Assembly: GCF_019976975.1 (NCBI RefSeq)
Contig: NZ_AP024630.1
Coordinates: forward strand, 1,302,001 to 1,366,000
DNA: 64,000 bases
Origin: Arthrobacter sp. NtRootA1
GTDB taxonomy: Bacteria; Actinomycetota; Actinomycetes; Actinomycetales; Micrococcaceae
Reading direction: 5' to 3'
The position numbers and the translations under genes are program-made. Numbering within the stretch: position 1 is the first letter of the stretch; each line of letters opens with the position of its first letter. Shown piece after piece: positions 35,552 through 44,831 of this stretch. The notes below the pieces were generated by a model that was given only the letters and a program-made list of their open reading frames with translations, was not told the DNA's origin and made no database searches.

Positions 35552-35557
35552 ACTTTA
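35552..35557 (-). promoter_or_regulatory. -10 element of carbonic anhydrase gene, leaderless
   Basis: TAAAGT on the minus strand, 6 nt (AATCAG) before the GTG at 35545. It overlaps the arm of the upstream terminator hairpin, so the two signals share DNA. Confidence 0.5.
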
Positions 35558-35582
35558 CGGCCCGGAGGTGGCGGGCCGTAAA
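35554..35582 (-). terminator. Terminator after DUF4245 gene
   Basis: TTTACGGCCCG (35554-35564) and CGGGCCGTAAA (35572-35582) form a perfect 11-bp stem with a 7-nt loop, 36 nt beyond the DUF4245 stop. Confidence 0.65.
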
Positions 35583-35618
35583 ACTGTTGCGCTGCGTGTG
35601 CTTATTGCGCTGGTGTGC

Positions 35619-36302
35619 TTATGAGGACGGCGCTGCAGATTCGGAAGCCGCAGCGGCTTGGTCCGCGGACTTCACCACGGCGGCGCCGAGCGTGGCGAAC
35701 TCTTCAAGGTTCGCCGTGCCGTTCAGGATGATCGTGGTTCCGCGGTAGTTGAGCACCATGCTGCGCTTGTCCTTGCCGGAATCGTGGAGCTCCCAATCCT
35801 GGCCACCGGCGTTGCGGGTGCCGGTTACTGGCATGTTGCCAGTCTGCTGCAGCACCCACGTGGGATTCGCCTTGGTGGTCTGGGTAAGGCCGATGAAGGC
35901 TTCCTTGGGAGTCAGGTAGCCAACCTCCCAGGTGGGCACGCCCGTGCCGGTGCCCGATTCCCAACGGGCGTAGTTCGGCTTGAATGTGTCGCCGGTTTCC
36001 GGCGTGACGGGTGTGAATCCCGCCACATCGGCAGCGTTGCGGGCTATGGAAGCAACGTCAACGGGGGGCCGAAAGCCCTCGCCCTTCGGTGCAGGGTTCA
36101 TCAAGACAATGGGAAGGAATGCGAGGACACACAGCACCAGGGCAATGATCATGCCAATGACCGAGGCATTGGCGCGCTTGGCCGCTTTTGCCGGAATGAC
36201 GGGTTTATAAGGGGCATCCATGGCGTCCGGGGCGCCGTTGGGGTTTGCCTCTGCAGCCTTGGGCTGGTTGCCGGCAGCGGGCTTGTCCTGCGTTTCACTC
36301 AC
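35619..36302 (-). CDS. DUF4245 domain-containing protein
   Basis: 227 aa from the GTG at 36302. A Pro/Ala/Asn-rich cytoplasmic N-terminus is followed by one helix (about residues 48-70, IGMIIALVLCVLAFLPIVLM), then an extracellular domain with PNYARWESGTGTGVPTW, QQTGNMPVTGT and a Ser/Ala tail. This is the actinobacterial DUF4245 family, function unknown. It commonly sits head-to-head with glpX, as here. A GGAGGT lies right against the GTG, an unusually short spacing, so the exact start is open. A longer frame to 36377 exists. Confidence 0.82.
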   Translation of the reverse strand: MSETQDKPAAGNQPKAAEANPNGAPDAMDAPYKPVIPAKAAKRANASVIGMIIALVLCVLAFLPIVLMNPAPKGEGFRPPVDVASIARNAADVAGFTPVTPETGDTFKPNYARWESGTGTGVPTWEVGYLTPKEAFIGLTQTTKANPTWVLQQTGNMPVTGTRNAGGQDWELHDSGKDKRSMVLNYRGTTIILNGTANLEEFATLGAAVVKSADQAAAASESAAPSS

Positions 36303-36403
36303 ACCTCCATAGTCCCTCATCCCGGCTGTGAACACACAACCGGGAACCTCACCGCGGGAATTGCCGGCCGTGGTCATCCAGCGACTCCAAACGCATGCGG
36401 CGA

Positions 36404-36419
36404 CTATGATCGTTCATAG
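36404..36419 (+). promoter_or_regulatory. glpX promoter region with palindrome over the -10
   Basis: CTATGA-TCGT-TCATAG is a 16-bp palindrome, and its left arm contains TATGAT (36405-36410), a good -10 for glpX about 78 nt upstream of its start. Binding of a dimer here would block the promoter, and perhaps also the divergent DUF4245 gene. Confidence 0.4.
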
Positions 36420-36487
36420 AGGGACCCCAGGTTGCCTCGTGCAACCGTGTCCGGTCCCGTGAATCGTCACTCGAAGAAGAGGTTCAA

Positions 36488-37525
36488 GTGTCTCCTGCAC
36501 CAATGACCCAGCAGTATTCCACGATTTCGCCGTCGCTCGCCGTCGGCACCGACGAACCCGACCGCAACCTGGCGCTGGAACTCGTCCGTGTCACCGAGGC
36601 CGCGGCAATTGCCGGTGGCCACTGGGTAGGTTTCGGCGACAAGAACAAGGCAGACGGCGCCGCCGTCGACGCCATGCGTTCGTTCCTTCACACCGTCCAC
36701 TTCAATGGCGTCGTGGTCATCGGTGAAGGTGAAAAAGACGAAGCCCCCATGTTGTTCAATGGCGAGCAGGTTGGTGACGGCACCGGTCCCGAGTGCGACG
36801 TCGCCGTGGACCCCATCGACGGAACCCGCCTGACCGCCCTCGGCATCAACAACGCCCTCGCCGTCCTGGCGGTGGCAGAACGCAGCTCCATGTTCGATCC
36901 GTCCGCGGTCTTCTACATGGAAAAGCTGGTCACAGGCCCCGAAGCTGCCGACATGGTGGACCTGCGCCTGCCCGTGAAGCAGAACCTGCACCTGATCGCC
37001 AAGGCCAAGGGCGTAAAGGTCAACCAGCTCAACGTCATGATCCTGGACCGCGACCGGCACCGCCCCCTGGTGGAAGAAATCCGCGAAGCCGGTGCACGCA
37101 CCAAGTTCATCATGGACGGCGACGTCGCAGGTGCCATCGCCGCAGCCCGCTCCGGAACCGGCGTGGACGCACTGATGGGCATCGGCGGAACCCCCGAAGG
37201 CATCGTTGCCGCCTGCGCCATCAAGTCCCTCGGCGGTGTTATCCAAGGCCGCCTGTGGCCTACGTCGGACGATGAGAAGCAGAAAGCAATCGACGCCGGA
37301 CACGACCTCGACCGCGTTCTCTCCACGAACGACCTCGTCACCTCGGACAACTGCTACTTCGCAGCCACCGGCATCACCGACGGCGACCTCCTCCGCGGCG
37401 TTCGCTACCAGAAGGACCGCGTGCTGACGCAGTCCATCGTCATGCGCTCGAAGTCCGGAACGGTGCGCTTCGTTGATGCTGAGCACCACGCATCCAAGTG
37501 GGAGACCTACGCGCGCAAGCCGTAA
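36488..37525 (+). CDS. glpX: Class II fructose-1,6-bisphosphatase
   Basis: Removes the 1-phosphate of fructose 1,6-bisphosphate in gluconeogenesis. 345 aa. The metal and substrate motifs VVIGEGEKDEAPML and DVAVDPIDGTRLT are intact, with TGVDALMGIGGTPEG and NLHLIAKAKGVK as further GlpX blocks. The GTG at 36488 follows AAGAGG; a second possible start is the ATG 5 codons on. GlpX is the only FBPase of many actinobacteria, so this gene is likely essential for growth on gluconeogenic carbon. Confidence 0.95.
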   Translation: MSPAPMTQQYSTISPSLAVGTDEPDRNLALELVRVTEAAAIAGGHWVGFGDKNKADGAAVDAMRSFLHTVHFNGVVVIGEGEKDEAPMLFNGEQVGDGTGPECDVAVDPIDGTRLTALGINNALAVLAVAERSSMFDPSAVFYMEKLVTGPEAADMVDLRLPVKQNLHLIAKAKGVKVNQLNVMILDRDRHRPLVEEIREAGARTKFIMDGDVAGAIAAARSGTGVDALMGIGGTPEGIVAACAIKSLGGVIQGRLWPTSDDEKQKAIDAGHDLDRVLSTNDLVTSDNCYFAATGITDGDLLRGVRYQKDRVLTQSIVMRSKSGTVRFVDAEHHASKWETYARKP

Positions 37526-37548
37526 CCTCCGCACTGACGCGCGCTAAG

Positions 37549-37633
37549 CGCGAAAAAGCGCCCCATCGCTCTGCGGCTATCTCCTCGTACCTCGTCGATT
37601 TGATGCCGCTGACGCGATAGGGCGCTTTTTCGC
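37549..37633. terminator. Bidirectional terminator between glpX and femX-like gene
   Basis: GCGAAAAAGCGCCC (from 37549) pairs with GGGCGCTTTTTCGC (to 37633) over 14 bp, followed inward by a small mismatch and five more pairs (ATCGC/GCGAT), with a 44-nt loop. A5 and T5 runs sit inside the stem, so it can end transcripts from both sides. Confidence 0.7.
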
Positions 37634-37683
37634 TGCCCCGATGCGTTTGTGCCGCGGTTCCGCTTGTGCGCGCTTGGTGAAGA

Positions 37684-38625
37684 TCAGCGGAGCTTGTCGC
37701 GGAGCTTTCTGGCCAGTTGGTAGGCGCCGTAGCGGAGTTTGTTCACTGGGAGGTCCCATGTTCCCGGGTAGGCTACTTCGCGGCCTCCGAAGGACTTCTT
37801 GAAGGATGTGAAGCCTGCCCATTTGTGGTCCGGTTGGTCTTCAGGGGCCACGCCCCAGAGGTCCACGTGCTTCAGGCCCTTCTCCTTGGCATCTGCCATG
37901 AGGTTGACCAGGAGCGGAATACCAGCGCTGAGCTTGCGGTGCGTGTCATCCAGTGCGGCATGGGCATAAGTGCGAGTGTCCGAGGAATCGTAGGTGAAAG
38001 CGGCGGCGATCGGCTCGCCCTCGAGCTCAGCTATGAACAGCGTTCCGGCGCCGGACGGTAGCAAACACTCAGCCACCTGGGTGAGGTAGTCGTCGCTTTG
38101 TGGCTTGAAGCCGTTGCGTGCTGCCGTCAGGTGCAGGAAATGCAGGAGAATTTTGATGTCCGCGGGATCCTGGGATGCCCGGAACGTCACGCCCTTCTTG
38201 TGGATGTTGCGATAGAGGTTCCGGTTGGTCGGCTTCATTCCGCCAAGAACATCCTTGAAATCGCCCTCAAGGTCCACGATCCAGCTCAACTCCGGCTGCA
38301 GGTTCACGGGCGCTGGCTGGAGGCCACGGGCACGGAGGAGTGCATCGGCCTCGGACGCTGTGAAGCCTGCTGATACAGGTTCCATGCGCACGAAGACAGC
38401 ACGTTCCTTCTTCGCCAATTCCACCAAGGCCGTCGTCGCGGCGTCGAAGGCATCCACGGACTTTGCCACGGGGCCATAGGGGGCGTAGATGACTTTGCCC
38501 GCCGGGTTCTTTTCCTCTATCGCGAGGAAGCTCCATCCGGGACCTGACTGCTCATGGACCCTGCGGCCGAGCGAGCGCTGGACGGCAGCCCAAGCGGGCG
38601 ACTGCAGAAAGAAGTCCACGCTCAC
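37684..38625 (-). CDS. FemAB/FemX-like peptidoglycan bridge aminoacyltransferase
   Basis: 313 aa, two GNAT-like domains. FemX/FemAB proteins use aminoacyl-tRNA to add amino acids to the peptidoglycan stem peptide. Family blocks include NRNLYRNIHKKGVTFRAS, GTLFIAELEGEPIAAAFTY, HAALDDTHRKLSAGIPLLVN and HVDLWGVAPED, and the C-terminal WAGFTSFKKSFGGREVAYPG is characteristic. No coiled-coil arm is present, which fits the shorter FemX-like forms. Interpeptide bridges of the Ala/Ser/Thr kind are usual in Arthrobacter relatives. The GTG start overlaps the manA stop by 4 nt. Confidence 0.87.
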   Translation of the reverse strand: MSVDFFLQSPAWAAVQRSLGRRVHEQSGPGWSFLAIEEKNPAGKVIYAPYGPVAKSVDAFDAATTALVELAKKERAVFVRMEPVSAGFTASEADALLRARGLQPAPVNLQPELSWIVDLEGDFKDVLGGMKPTNRNLYRNIHKKGVTFRASQDPADIKILLHFLHLTAARNGFKPQSDDYLTQVAECLLPSGAGTLFIAELEGEPIAAAFTYDSSDTRTYAHAALDDTHRKLSAGIPLLVNLMADAKEKGLKHVDLWGVAPEDQPDHKWAGFTSFKKSFGGREVAYPGTWDLPVNKLRYGAYQLARKLRDKLR

Positions 38626-39872
38626 TTACCCAGCCCTGTGGTCACTGCGAAGGCAATACTTGTATCGGTGGCGCCTTGCACGGGATGAACATTTACCGGG
38701 TTCTCCACCTCAGGGATGAACGCAGCGCCGCCGCGCTGCAGCGGGAGGTCGCTCTTGGGCGAGTCGAGCACCACGGAACCGGCAACAACCACGACGACGG
38801 CGGGACCGGACTGTGCCAGCGGCACCGGTTCGGCACCCGGGCCGAGTTCGATCCGCTGGAGTTGGAACTCCTTGAAAGGCGGGCGGTACAGTTCCTGGCC
38901 GAACTCCGTGCCGGTGGCTTCAACGCGGGGCACGCCTATTGATTCAAAACGGATGGTCTTGACGAGTTCGGGGACATCCACATGCTTGGGGGTGAGTCCG
39001 CCGCGCAGCACATTGTCCGAGGAAGCCATGACTTCCACGCCTAAGCCGTGAAGGTAGGCATGGACGTTGCCTGCCGGCAGGTACACTGCCTCGCCTGGCT
39101 GCAAGGAAAGGTGGTTGAGGAGCAAGGAAATGAGCACACCAGGATCGCCGGGGAATACCTCATTGATTCCCACCATTGCGGCCAGCGCATCTTCGTGGGG
39201 CTCTTGCGGTGCGCCTGCACGCAGGACAGCTTCTACCTCGTGAATGGCATCCGAGACGTCGCTGCCGCCCTCAATCAGGCGGGTAAAGGCGGCTTTGAGG
39301 GCTTCGGATTCGTTGGGAACGCTGAGGTCGGAAATTACGCCGCCGATAATTGCGGGGACCTCCACTGCAGCGGAATCCAACACTGAGGCAAGGTGCTCAA
39401 AAACACTTTTGGCTGCTGCGGGGGATCGGAACCCACACAACGCCCGGAACGGAGTGAGCGCAAAAATCATCTCCGGTTTGTGGTTATCGTCCCGATAGTT
39501 GCGTTCGGGGGAATCCGCGGAGATCCCTGCGGCATTCTCTCGGGCGAAGCCTTCGCGAGCTTGCTCCAAGCTCGGGTGAACTTGCAAGGAAAGTGGCTGC
39601 TCCGCGGCCAGAATCTTGGTGAGGAACGGAAGCCGGGGCCCGAATTCGGCCAGGCTTTCGGCTCCCAAAAAGTGGGTAGGATTCGAGGCGATCAGGGCAT
39701 CGAGGGGTTGTGTGACCCCATTCGGATGAATGGCTGTGGACGGGGAATCAGGGTGAGCGCCGATCCACATCTCTGCCTCCGGACCACCTGACGCCGGCCG
39801 CCCCAGCAAGCCGGCAATCGCCGTCGTCGAACCCCACGCGTAGGGTCGCAAAACATTCTCAATCTGATACAC
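38622..39872 (-). CDS. manA: Mannose-6-phosphate isomerase, class I
   Basis: Interconverts fructose-6-phosphate and mannose-6-phosphate, feeding GDP-mannose for glycosylation. 416 aa. The zinc-binding cupin motifs are QVHPSLEQAR and YLPAGNVHAYLHG, followed by GVEVMASSDNVLRGGLTPKH, the type I signature. The GTG at 39872 follows AAGGA. Coupling to the FemX gene suggests joint use in envelope synthesis; the protein mannosyltransferase at 61-63 kb would draw on the same mannose pool. Confidence 0.95.
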   Translation of the reverse strand: MYQIENVLRPYAWGSTTAIAGLLGRPASGGPEAEMWIGAHPDSPSTAIHPNGVTQPLDALIASNPTHFLGAESLAEFGPRLPFLTKILAAEQPLSLQVHPSLEQAREGFARENAAGISADSPERNYRDDNHKPEMIFALTPFRALCGFRSPAAAKSVFEHLASVLDSAAVEVPAIIGGVISDLSVPNESEALKAAFTRLIEGGSDVSDAIHEVEAVLRAGAPQEPHEDALAAMVGINEVFPGDPGVLISLLLNHLSLQPGEAVYLPAGNVHAYLHGLGVEVMASSDNVLRGGLTPKHVDVPELVKTIRFESIGVPRVEATGTEFGQELYRPPFKEFQLQRIELGPGAEPVPLAQSGPAVVVVVAGSVVLDSPKSDLPLQRGGAAFIPEVENPVNVHPVQGATDTSIAFAVTTGLGK

Positions 39873-39924
39873 GAAGGAAAGTCCTTATCGTCGCGCTGAA
39901 CGTGAGGTGGTGGTGCTGCTGGCG

Positions 39925-41583
39925 TTACAGCGGGGCGCATTGCCCATTGGTTGCCACGAGATCCCGGATGCCTTGCTCATCTCCCTGGGCCTTGAGGCCG
40001 TTGAGCAGTTCTTCCGTGATGGGCGTACCGTCCGGCGTGGTGGTCACCGGCGTGAAATCAGAGGACGACGGCGACGGCTGCTGCCCCGCTGGTATCCCGG
40101 CCGGGAAGCTGCCCTGGACAGGGCCCGCGGCAACGACATGAGAGCCCGCGTTGGCGTCGTTGGACACCATGGAATCATCGGCCTTGGGGCTGTCCTGCGC
40201 CTTGGGGCTGTCCTGGGACGTCAACAGTTCCTTGACCTTGGAGTGAATCAGATCGAAGTCCGGCACCGTGGAGAACGAGGCATCGAAATCGGGTGGACCG
40301 ATAGTGAGGCGCTTGACCGGTTGGCTCTTGGACTTCAAGGCAAGGTCCACAAAGCTTCCGAGCTGCGCGGAGGAGATGTTGGATTCCACCACCTTGGTGC
40401 CTGCGTTGGCGATGTCCTCGAACTTCGTCAGCAGCGTGCCGGGGTCCAACTGCTTGAGCATGGCCTGCTGTACGCATTGCTGGCGTGCAATACGGGCGTA
40501 GTCGTCAACGAATTCACGGGAACGGCCATACCAAAGGGCGTGGAAGCCATCCAAGTGCTGGTCGCCAGCGGGGATCCAGCCATCGGGCATGCCGTGGATC
40601 CCGTGGGCCTCGTCCGTGACGGGACCACTGATGGGTACCCAGCCGCCAGCCTTGATGCGGATGCCGCCCATGGCGTCGATGAGCTTGGCAAACCCGTCCA
40701 TATCCACCAGCACATAAGCCTGCACCGTGATGCCCAAGGTCCCGGACACGGCTTCAAGGGTGGCCTGCGCGCCAGGATCGGCAACCCCCGGATACAGGTC
40801 CTTGTGGTTGTTGGTGACCTCGGTGTTGACGGCGTTGATGAGGCATTCATCGCCGCAGTTATAGCCGTCGGGGTAGATCTTCCGCATAGGGGAGCCCTCG
40901 CTGAACTGGGCGTTCTGCAGGTTCCTGGGTACGGAAATGATGGCACTTTCACCGGTTTTGGCGTCGACACTGATGACCGAAAGGCTGTCCGGACGCCTGC
41001 CCGTCCGGTCATCACCGGCGTCGCCTCCCATCATCAGGAAGTTATAGCGACCATCCACGGGATCGATGGCAGGGCCGGCGTTGAAGATGCTGCCGATCGC
41101 GTTGCGGCTGACGTTCAGAACATATGCAAGGTAGCCCAAGGAGCCGCTGGCCAGGACTGTTGTCATGGCAAGGACCACGGCAATGATAGGCCGCATCCCG
41201 GGTGCCAGCAGGTTGGGCCGGATGATCCGCAGGGTGTTCAGGAACAGGTAGGCCCAGCCCAAAGCAAGAGCAATGAGGACAACGATAATGAACAGCGATC
41301 CCACCGGATGGGTGACGATGCTGAGCAGCATGCTCCGGTTCACCAACGCAATCAACAGCGTCAGCAAGGCCAGCGCCCACACAGTGAGGGTGATGCGCAG
41401 GGCAACGCGGCCCAGCTTGCGGTCACCTGCCACGATCTGGGCGCTGCCGGGGATGAAGAGCGTGAGGAGGACCAGCACGAAGGCGCGTTTGGTCCGCACC
41501 GGAGCGCTGGCCCCGGCTGGATAGCGGACTGGATCAGTCAGGGCGGCGCCGGACTGATTCGGATTCTTGTGCATGGTGGTCAT
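39925..41583 (-). CDS. LCP family protein with multi-helix N-terminus
   Basis: 552 aa. LytR-CpsA-Psr proteins attach wall glycopolymers such as teichoic acid or arabinogalactan to peptidoglycan, taking them from lipid carriers at the outer face. The N-terminal 160 residues have about four hydrophobic helices (from FVLVLLTLFIPGSAQIVAGD), more than the usual single anchor, then the LCP domain with NFLMMGGDAGDDRTGRRPDS, SVPRNLQNAQ and a DMDGFAKLIDAMGGI block. Conserved Arg/Asp residues of the active site are visible (RTGRRPD, SVPRN). The C-terminal tail is Ser/Asp-rich. ATG at 41583. Confidence 0.9.
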   Translation of the reverse strand: MTTMHKNPNQSGAALTDPVRYPAGASAPVRTKRAFVLVLLTLFIPGSAQIVAGDRKLGRVALRITLTVWALALLTLLIALVNRSMLLSIVTHPVGSLFIIVVLIALALGWAYLFLNTLRIIRPNLLAPGMRPIIAVVLAMTTVLASGSLGYLAYVLNVSRNAIGSIFNAGPAIDPVDGRYNFLMMGGDAGDDRTGRRPDSLSVISVDAKTGESAIISVPRNLQNAQFSEGSPMRKIYPDGYNCGDECLINAVNTEVTNNHKDLYPGVADPGAQATLEAVSGTLGITVQAYVLVDMDGFAKLIDAMGGIRIKAGGWVPISGPVTDEAHGIHGMPDGWIPAGDQHLDGFHALWYGRSREFVDDYARIARQQCVQQAMLKQLDPGTLLTKFEDIANAGTKVVESNISSAQLGSFVDLALKSKSQPVKRLTIGPPDFDASFSTVPDFDLIHSKVKELLTSQDSPKAQDSPKADDSMVSNDANAGSHVVAAGPVQGSFPAGIPAGQQPSPSSSDFTPVTTTPDGTPITEELLNGLKAQGDEQGIRDLVATNGQCAPL

Positions 41584-41594
41584 CCGCTGCCTTC

Positions 41595-42158
41595 CTAGCG
41601 GCTGCTCCGGGCGGAAGCATTGGCAGGGGAAAATACCTCTTCCACCTTGTGGCGCAGGTTTTCGCCCTTCTTGGTGGCGACGTCGTTCAACTCCTGGGCG
41701 AATTTGAGCAGGTCTTCGCGAAGGCGGTTGGCGAGATCGTCTGTGCCGGAGGCGAGCATCCGTACAGCCAGGAGTCCTGCGTTGCGGGCCCCTGCGATGG
41801 AGACAGTAGCAACCGGAACTCCGGCAGGCATTTGAACGATGGACAACAGCGAGTCCATACCGTCCAATGTCTTCAATGGAACGGGGACGCCGATCACGGG
41901 CAGGGGAGTGACCGAAGCCAACATTCCAGGAAGGTGTGCCGCGCCCCCTGCGCCGGCGATGATGACGCGCAGGCCGCGCTCGTGCGCAGTCTGGCCATAG
42001 CGGATCATCTCGGTGGGCATGCGGTGGGCCGAGACGACGTCCGCCTCAAAGGGGATGCCGAACTCGGCCAGGGCGTCCGCGGCGGCCTCCATGACGGGCC
42101 AGTCCGAGTCGGAGCCCATGACGAGACCTACAATCGGGGCTGTTGATGCTGCTGTCAT
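41595..42158 (-). CDS. purE: N5-carboxyaminoimidazole ribonucleotide mutase
   Basis: Moves the carboxyl group of N5-CAIR to C4, making CAIR in purine synthesis. 187 aa, slightly longer than the 160-170 usual because of a charged C-terminal tail. Motifs: [18 protein letters not shown] with the catalytic His, [14 protein letters not shown]. Its ATG overlaps the purK stop by 4 nt, so purK-purE form a coupled pair. Confidence 0.96.
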   Translation of the reverse strand: MTAASTAPIVGLVMGSDSDWPVMEAAADALAEFGIPFEADVVSAHRMPTEMIRYGQTAHERGLRVIIAGAGGAAHLPGMLASVTPLPVIGVPVPLKTLDGMDSLLSIVQMPAGVPVATVSIAGARNAGLLAVRMLASGTDDLANRLREDLLKFAQELNDVATKKGENLRHKVEEVFSPANASARSSR

Positions 42159-43342
42159 TCGGTCTCCTCGGGGGTGGTCTGTGCGGGCATCCGGCCGTCA
42201 CGGATGATGTTGGCTACTGCCGTGGCGCGTTGGCGGACGGAATCTACCTCCGAGGTGGACGTGCCAGCCAGGTTGACATGCCCGATCTTCCGCCCGGGAC
42301 GCACGGACTTGCCGTAGCAGTGCACCTTCGCCGCCGGTTCATAAGCCAACGCCATGGGGAACGCTTCGAAGAGGTTTTGGTTGTCTCCACCCAAGAAATT
42401 CTTCATGACAAATACCGGCGCTACAGCATCCGTGGCGCCCAGCGGCAAGTCCAGCACCGCACGCAGATGCTGTTCGAACTGGCTGGTGATCGATCCATCC
42501 TGCGTCCAATGCCCCGTGTTGTGGGGGCGCATTGCGAGTTCGTTGATGAGGAAGCCGGCGCCAACGCCCGGGGTCTCAAAGAGCTCAGCAGCCATGACGC
42601 CGGTAACGCCGAGTTCGTTGGCGATCCGTAGTGCAGCCCCCTCGGCAGCCGCGGCAACTTCGAGTGGAATGTTCTGGGCGGGGGCGATAACTTCATCGCA
42701 CACGCCGTCAACCTGAATGGTGTGAACTACGGGCCATGCACGCGATTCGCCACTGGGCGTTCGGGCTACAAGGGCCGAGAGTTCGCGGCTGAAGTCCACC
42801 TTTGCTTCTGCAAGCAGGGGACTCATGGCGTGGAACCAATCCGCAGTACCAGCGGCATCATCGGCGGAGTCAACAATGCGGACGCCCTTGCCGTCGTAGC
42901 CGCCACGCGGCGTCTTCAGCACTACGGGCCAGCCGATTTTGTCGCCGAATGCCACCAGCTCTTCTACCGAGTCAACGGCGGCCCACTCCGGGTTGGGCAG
43001 CCCAAGGCGATCAATAGCCGCGCGCATCACGAGCTTGTCCTGCGCATTCACCAGGGCATCGGGCCCGGGCTGCACATTCACGCCGGCGTCGATCAGGGCA
43101 CGCAGATGTTCCGTGGGAACGTGTTCGTGATCGAATGTCAGGACGTCCACGCCCTTGGAGAACTCAAGGAGAGCGTCCAGGTCCTTGTAGTCGCCAACGG
43201 GGGCGTTGGCCACGGCGGGGACAGCCGAAACGTCCTCGCCCTCAGCCAAAACGCGTAGTTCGAAGCCTAAAGCGGTAGCAGGCGGGGCCATCATGCGTGC
43301 GAGCTGGCCGCCGCCAACAACACCAATTACTGGAAAAGTCAC
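42155..43342 (-). CDS. purK: 5-(carboxyamino)imidazole ribonucleotide synthase
   Basis: ATP-dependent carboxylation of AIR with bicarbonate to N5-CAIR, the step before PurE. 395 aa from the GTG at 43342, [20 protein letters not shown], with ATP-grasp segments [25 protein letters not shown] and [20 protein letters not shown] 7 nt upstream supports this start and a leaderless message; the longer open frame upstream is not coding. Confidence 0.95.
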   Translation of the reverse strand: MTFPVIGVVGGGQLARMMAPPATALGFELRVLAEGEDVSAVPAVANAPVGDYKDLDALLEFSKGVDVLTFDHEHVPTEHLRALIDAGVNVQPGPDALVNAQDKLVMRAAIDRLGLPNPEWAAVDSVEELVAFGDKIGWPVVLKTPRGGYDGKGVRIVDSADDAAGTADWFHAMSPLLAEAKVDFSRELSALVARTPSGESRAWPVVHTIQVDGVCDEVIAPAQNIPLEVAAAAEGAALRIANELGVTGVMAAELFETPGVGAGFLINELAMRPHNTGHWTQDGSITSQFEQHLRAVLDLPLGATDAVAPVFVMKNFLGGDNQNLFEAFPMALAYEPAAKVHCYGKSVRPGRKIGHVNLAGTSTSEVDSVRQRATAVANIIRDGRMPAQTTPEETE

Positions 43343-43349
43343 AAGGTTC

Positions 43350-43355
43350 AGCCTA
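43350..43355 (-). promoter_or_regulatory. -10 element of purK-purE, leaderless
   Basis: TAGGCT on the minus strand, 7 nt before the GTG at 43342. Confidence 0.45.
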
Positions 43356-43566
43356 CCGAACCAGCGGCCGGAACACTGATTCAGCCGCTGTAACGTCACC
43401 AAGTAGATGTTGTTCTTCCGTTGGTTCAGCCATGGGTTGTTCCGGTTTCGCAGGGGCGCAGGCCCTTGTATCGGCCTTCTCACAGGGGACTCAAAGGGAA
43501 CGGTTGGAAATGGGCGCTAAAATGGATGTGGCCCATCGGCCCACTTTTCAACGGCCATGGAGGGTC

Positions 43567-44133
43567 ATGATCACCACACTTGCAGATCGCATCCGCGGAC
43601 TTGCCTCGCTTTTTTGGCGCGAGGTAGCAAAGTTCGGCGCCGTAGGCGGTGTTGCTTTTGTCATTGACTCGGCAGTTTACATCTGGCTGTTTTCGGGTCC
43701 GATGCACGGAAGCGAAGTCTGGGCGAAGGCCATTGCGACGATCGTTGCAAGCGTGTTCTCCTGGGTAGCCAACCGCTTCTGGACCTTCCGCCACCGCAAA
43801 CAGGCGAACGTGGTCCGTGAAGCCGTTCTGTTCGCCGTCATGAACTTCGTCGGGCTGCTGATTGCCTCCGGTTGTGTGTGGTTCGCCAAGTACGTGCTGG
43901 ACTTGAATGACAAGCCGTCGCTGTTTATCGCAGGAAGCGTCGTCGGACTCGTCCTGGGCACCATTTTCCGGTTCTTCGCATACCGCTTTTGGGTCTTCAA
44001 CGAAGAGTTGGATGCCGAGCCGGCTTACTCCCACGACCACGAGATCCTGGAGCTCCATCACAAGGAGAAGTCAGCTGCGGAGGCGGCCAGCGCGGGACCC
44101 GCAACCGGCGAATTGCCCTCCATCAAGAACTGA
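43567..44133 (+). CDS. GtrA family membrane protein
   Basis: 188 aa from the ATG at 43567, with GGAGGG before it; the open frame upstream lies partly in the purK promoter and is not coding. Four helices: FGAVGGVAFVIDSAVYIW, an AIATIVASVFSWVANRFWTF segment, a FAVMNFVGLLIASGCVW segment, and VVGLVLGTIFRFFAYRFWVF. GtrA proteins are thought to flip undecaprenyl-linked sugars across the membrane. The C-terminal tail is hydrophilic and His/Glu-rich. It fits the envelope role of neighbouring genes. Confidence 0.88.
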   Translation: MITTLADRIRGLASLFWREVAKFGAVGGVAFVIDSAVYIWLFSGPMHGSEVWAKAIATIVASVFSWVANRFWTFRHRKQANVVREAVLFAVMNFVGLLIASGCVWFAKYVLDLNDKPSLFIAGSVVGLVLGTIFRFFAYRFWVFNEELDAEPAYSHDHEILELHHKEKSAAEAASAGPATGELPSIKN

Positions 44134-44135
44134 TC

Positions 44136-44831
44136 TCAGGATCGGCTGACGCGCTCATTCTCAAGCAGGTGCCCGGTCACTTCCAGGTCCGGATGCACCA
44201 GCACCACTGAGCCATCTTCTTTCCACGCGCCCAATGCCGCTGCCAGGCCCGGCTCCAAGCCGTCGGCCGCCCGAACCAATAGCCGGACGCCGGGTTCCTG
44301 GGGTGCAGCGAATCCGTCCAGAAGGCTGTCATGGGTGTGGCCCGCGCTGCCGCGGACGGCCGGAAGGCCGGCTTCCGGTTCGTTGTGGGCCATGAAGACG
44401 TCGCCGTGGGACCGGACTTCCGCAGCATAATCCACGACGCCGGCTGGCAACTCGCCGGGCCAGCGCATCGCAAGTGCCGCGAGCGGTACGGCGACGACCG
44501 CCTCAAAGCCGGCTCCGGCGCCGTCGTCGGGAGTATCTGTTACCAGCAGGTCCGCGGCGGTGCCATCGAGGACCACCTCCATGCCCAACTGCCAGGAGGC
44601 CAGTGCCCACACAAAGGATTTCCAGTGTGCCGGGAGGTCCAGCCTGATAGCCTTGCCCGGCTCGGCGTCCAGTTCGTCCTGCAGCAGGTTGCTCGTTTTG
44701 GCGACCCAGTTGTCCAAGACCCTCCCGGAGAGCTCCACGCGCTCGGAATCAGGGCCGTACCAGGTCAGTCTCGGGGACGTGGAATGGCCGGATCGCAGGG
44801 TGGTCATCAGGTTCGCTGCCGGGATGCTCAT
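44136..44831 (-). CDS. TIGR03089 family protein
   Basis: 231 aa. An actinobacterial family resembling the N-terminal part of AMP-dependent acyl-CoA synthetases: LTWYGPDSERVELSGRVLDN, LDLPAHWKSFVWALASWQLG, but with no ATP signature or C-terminal lid, so catalysis is doubtful. It is found near purE/purK and GtrA in many actinobacteria, as here, and the function is not known. It converges on the GtrA gene with 2 nt between stops. Confidence 0.82.
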   Translation of the reverse strand: MSIPAANLMTTLRSGHSTSPRLTWYGPDSERVELSGRVLDNWVAKTSNLLQDELDAEPGKAIRLDLPAHWKSFVWALASWQLGMEVVLDGTAADLLVTDTPDDGAGAGFEAVVAVPLAALAMRWPGELPAGVVDYAAEVRSHGDVFMAHNEPEAGLPAVRGSAGHTHDSLLDGFAAPQEPGVRLLVRAADGLEPGLAAALGAWKEDGSVVLVHPDLEVTGHLLENERVSRS

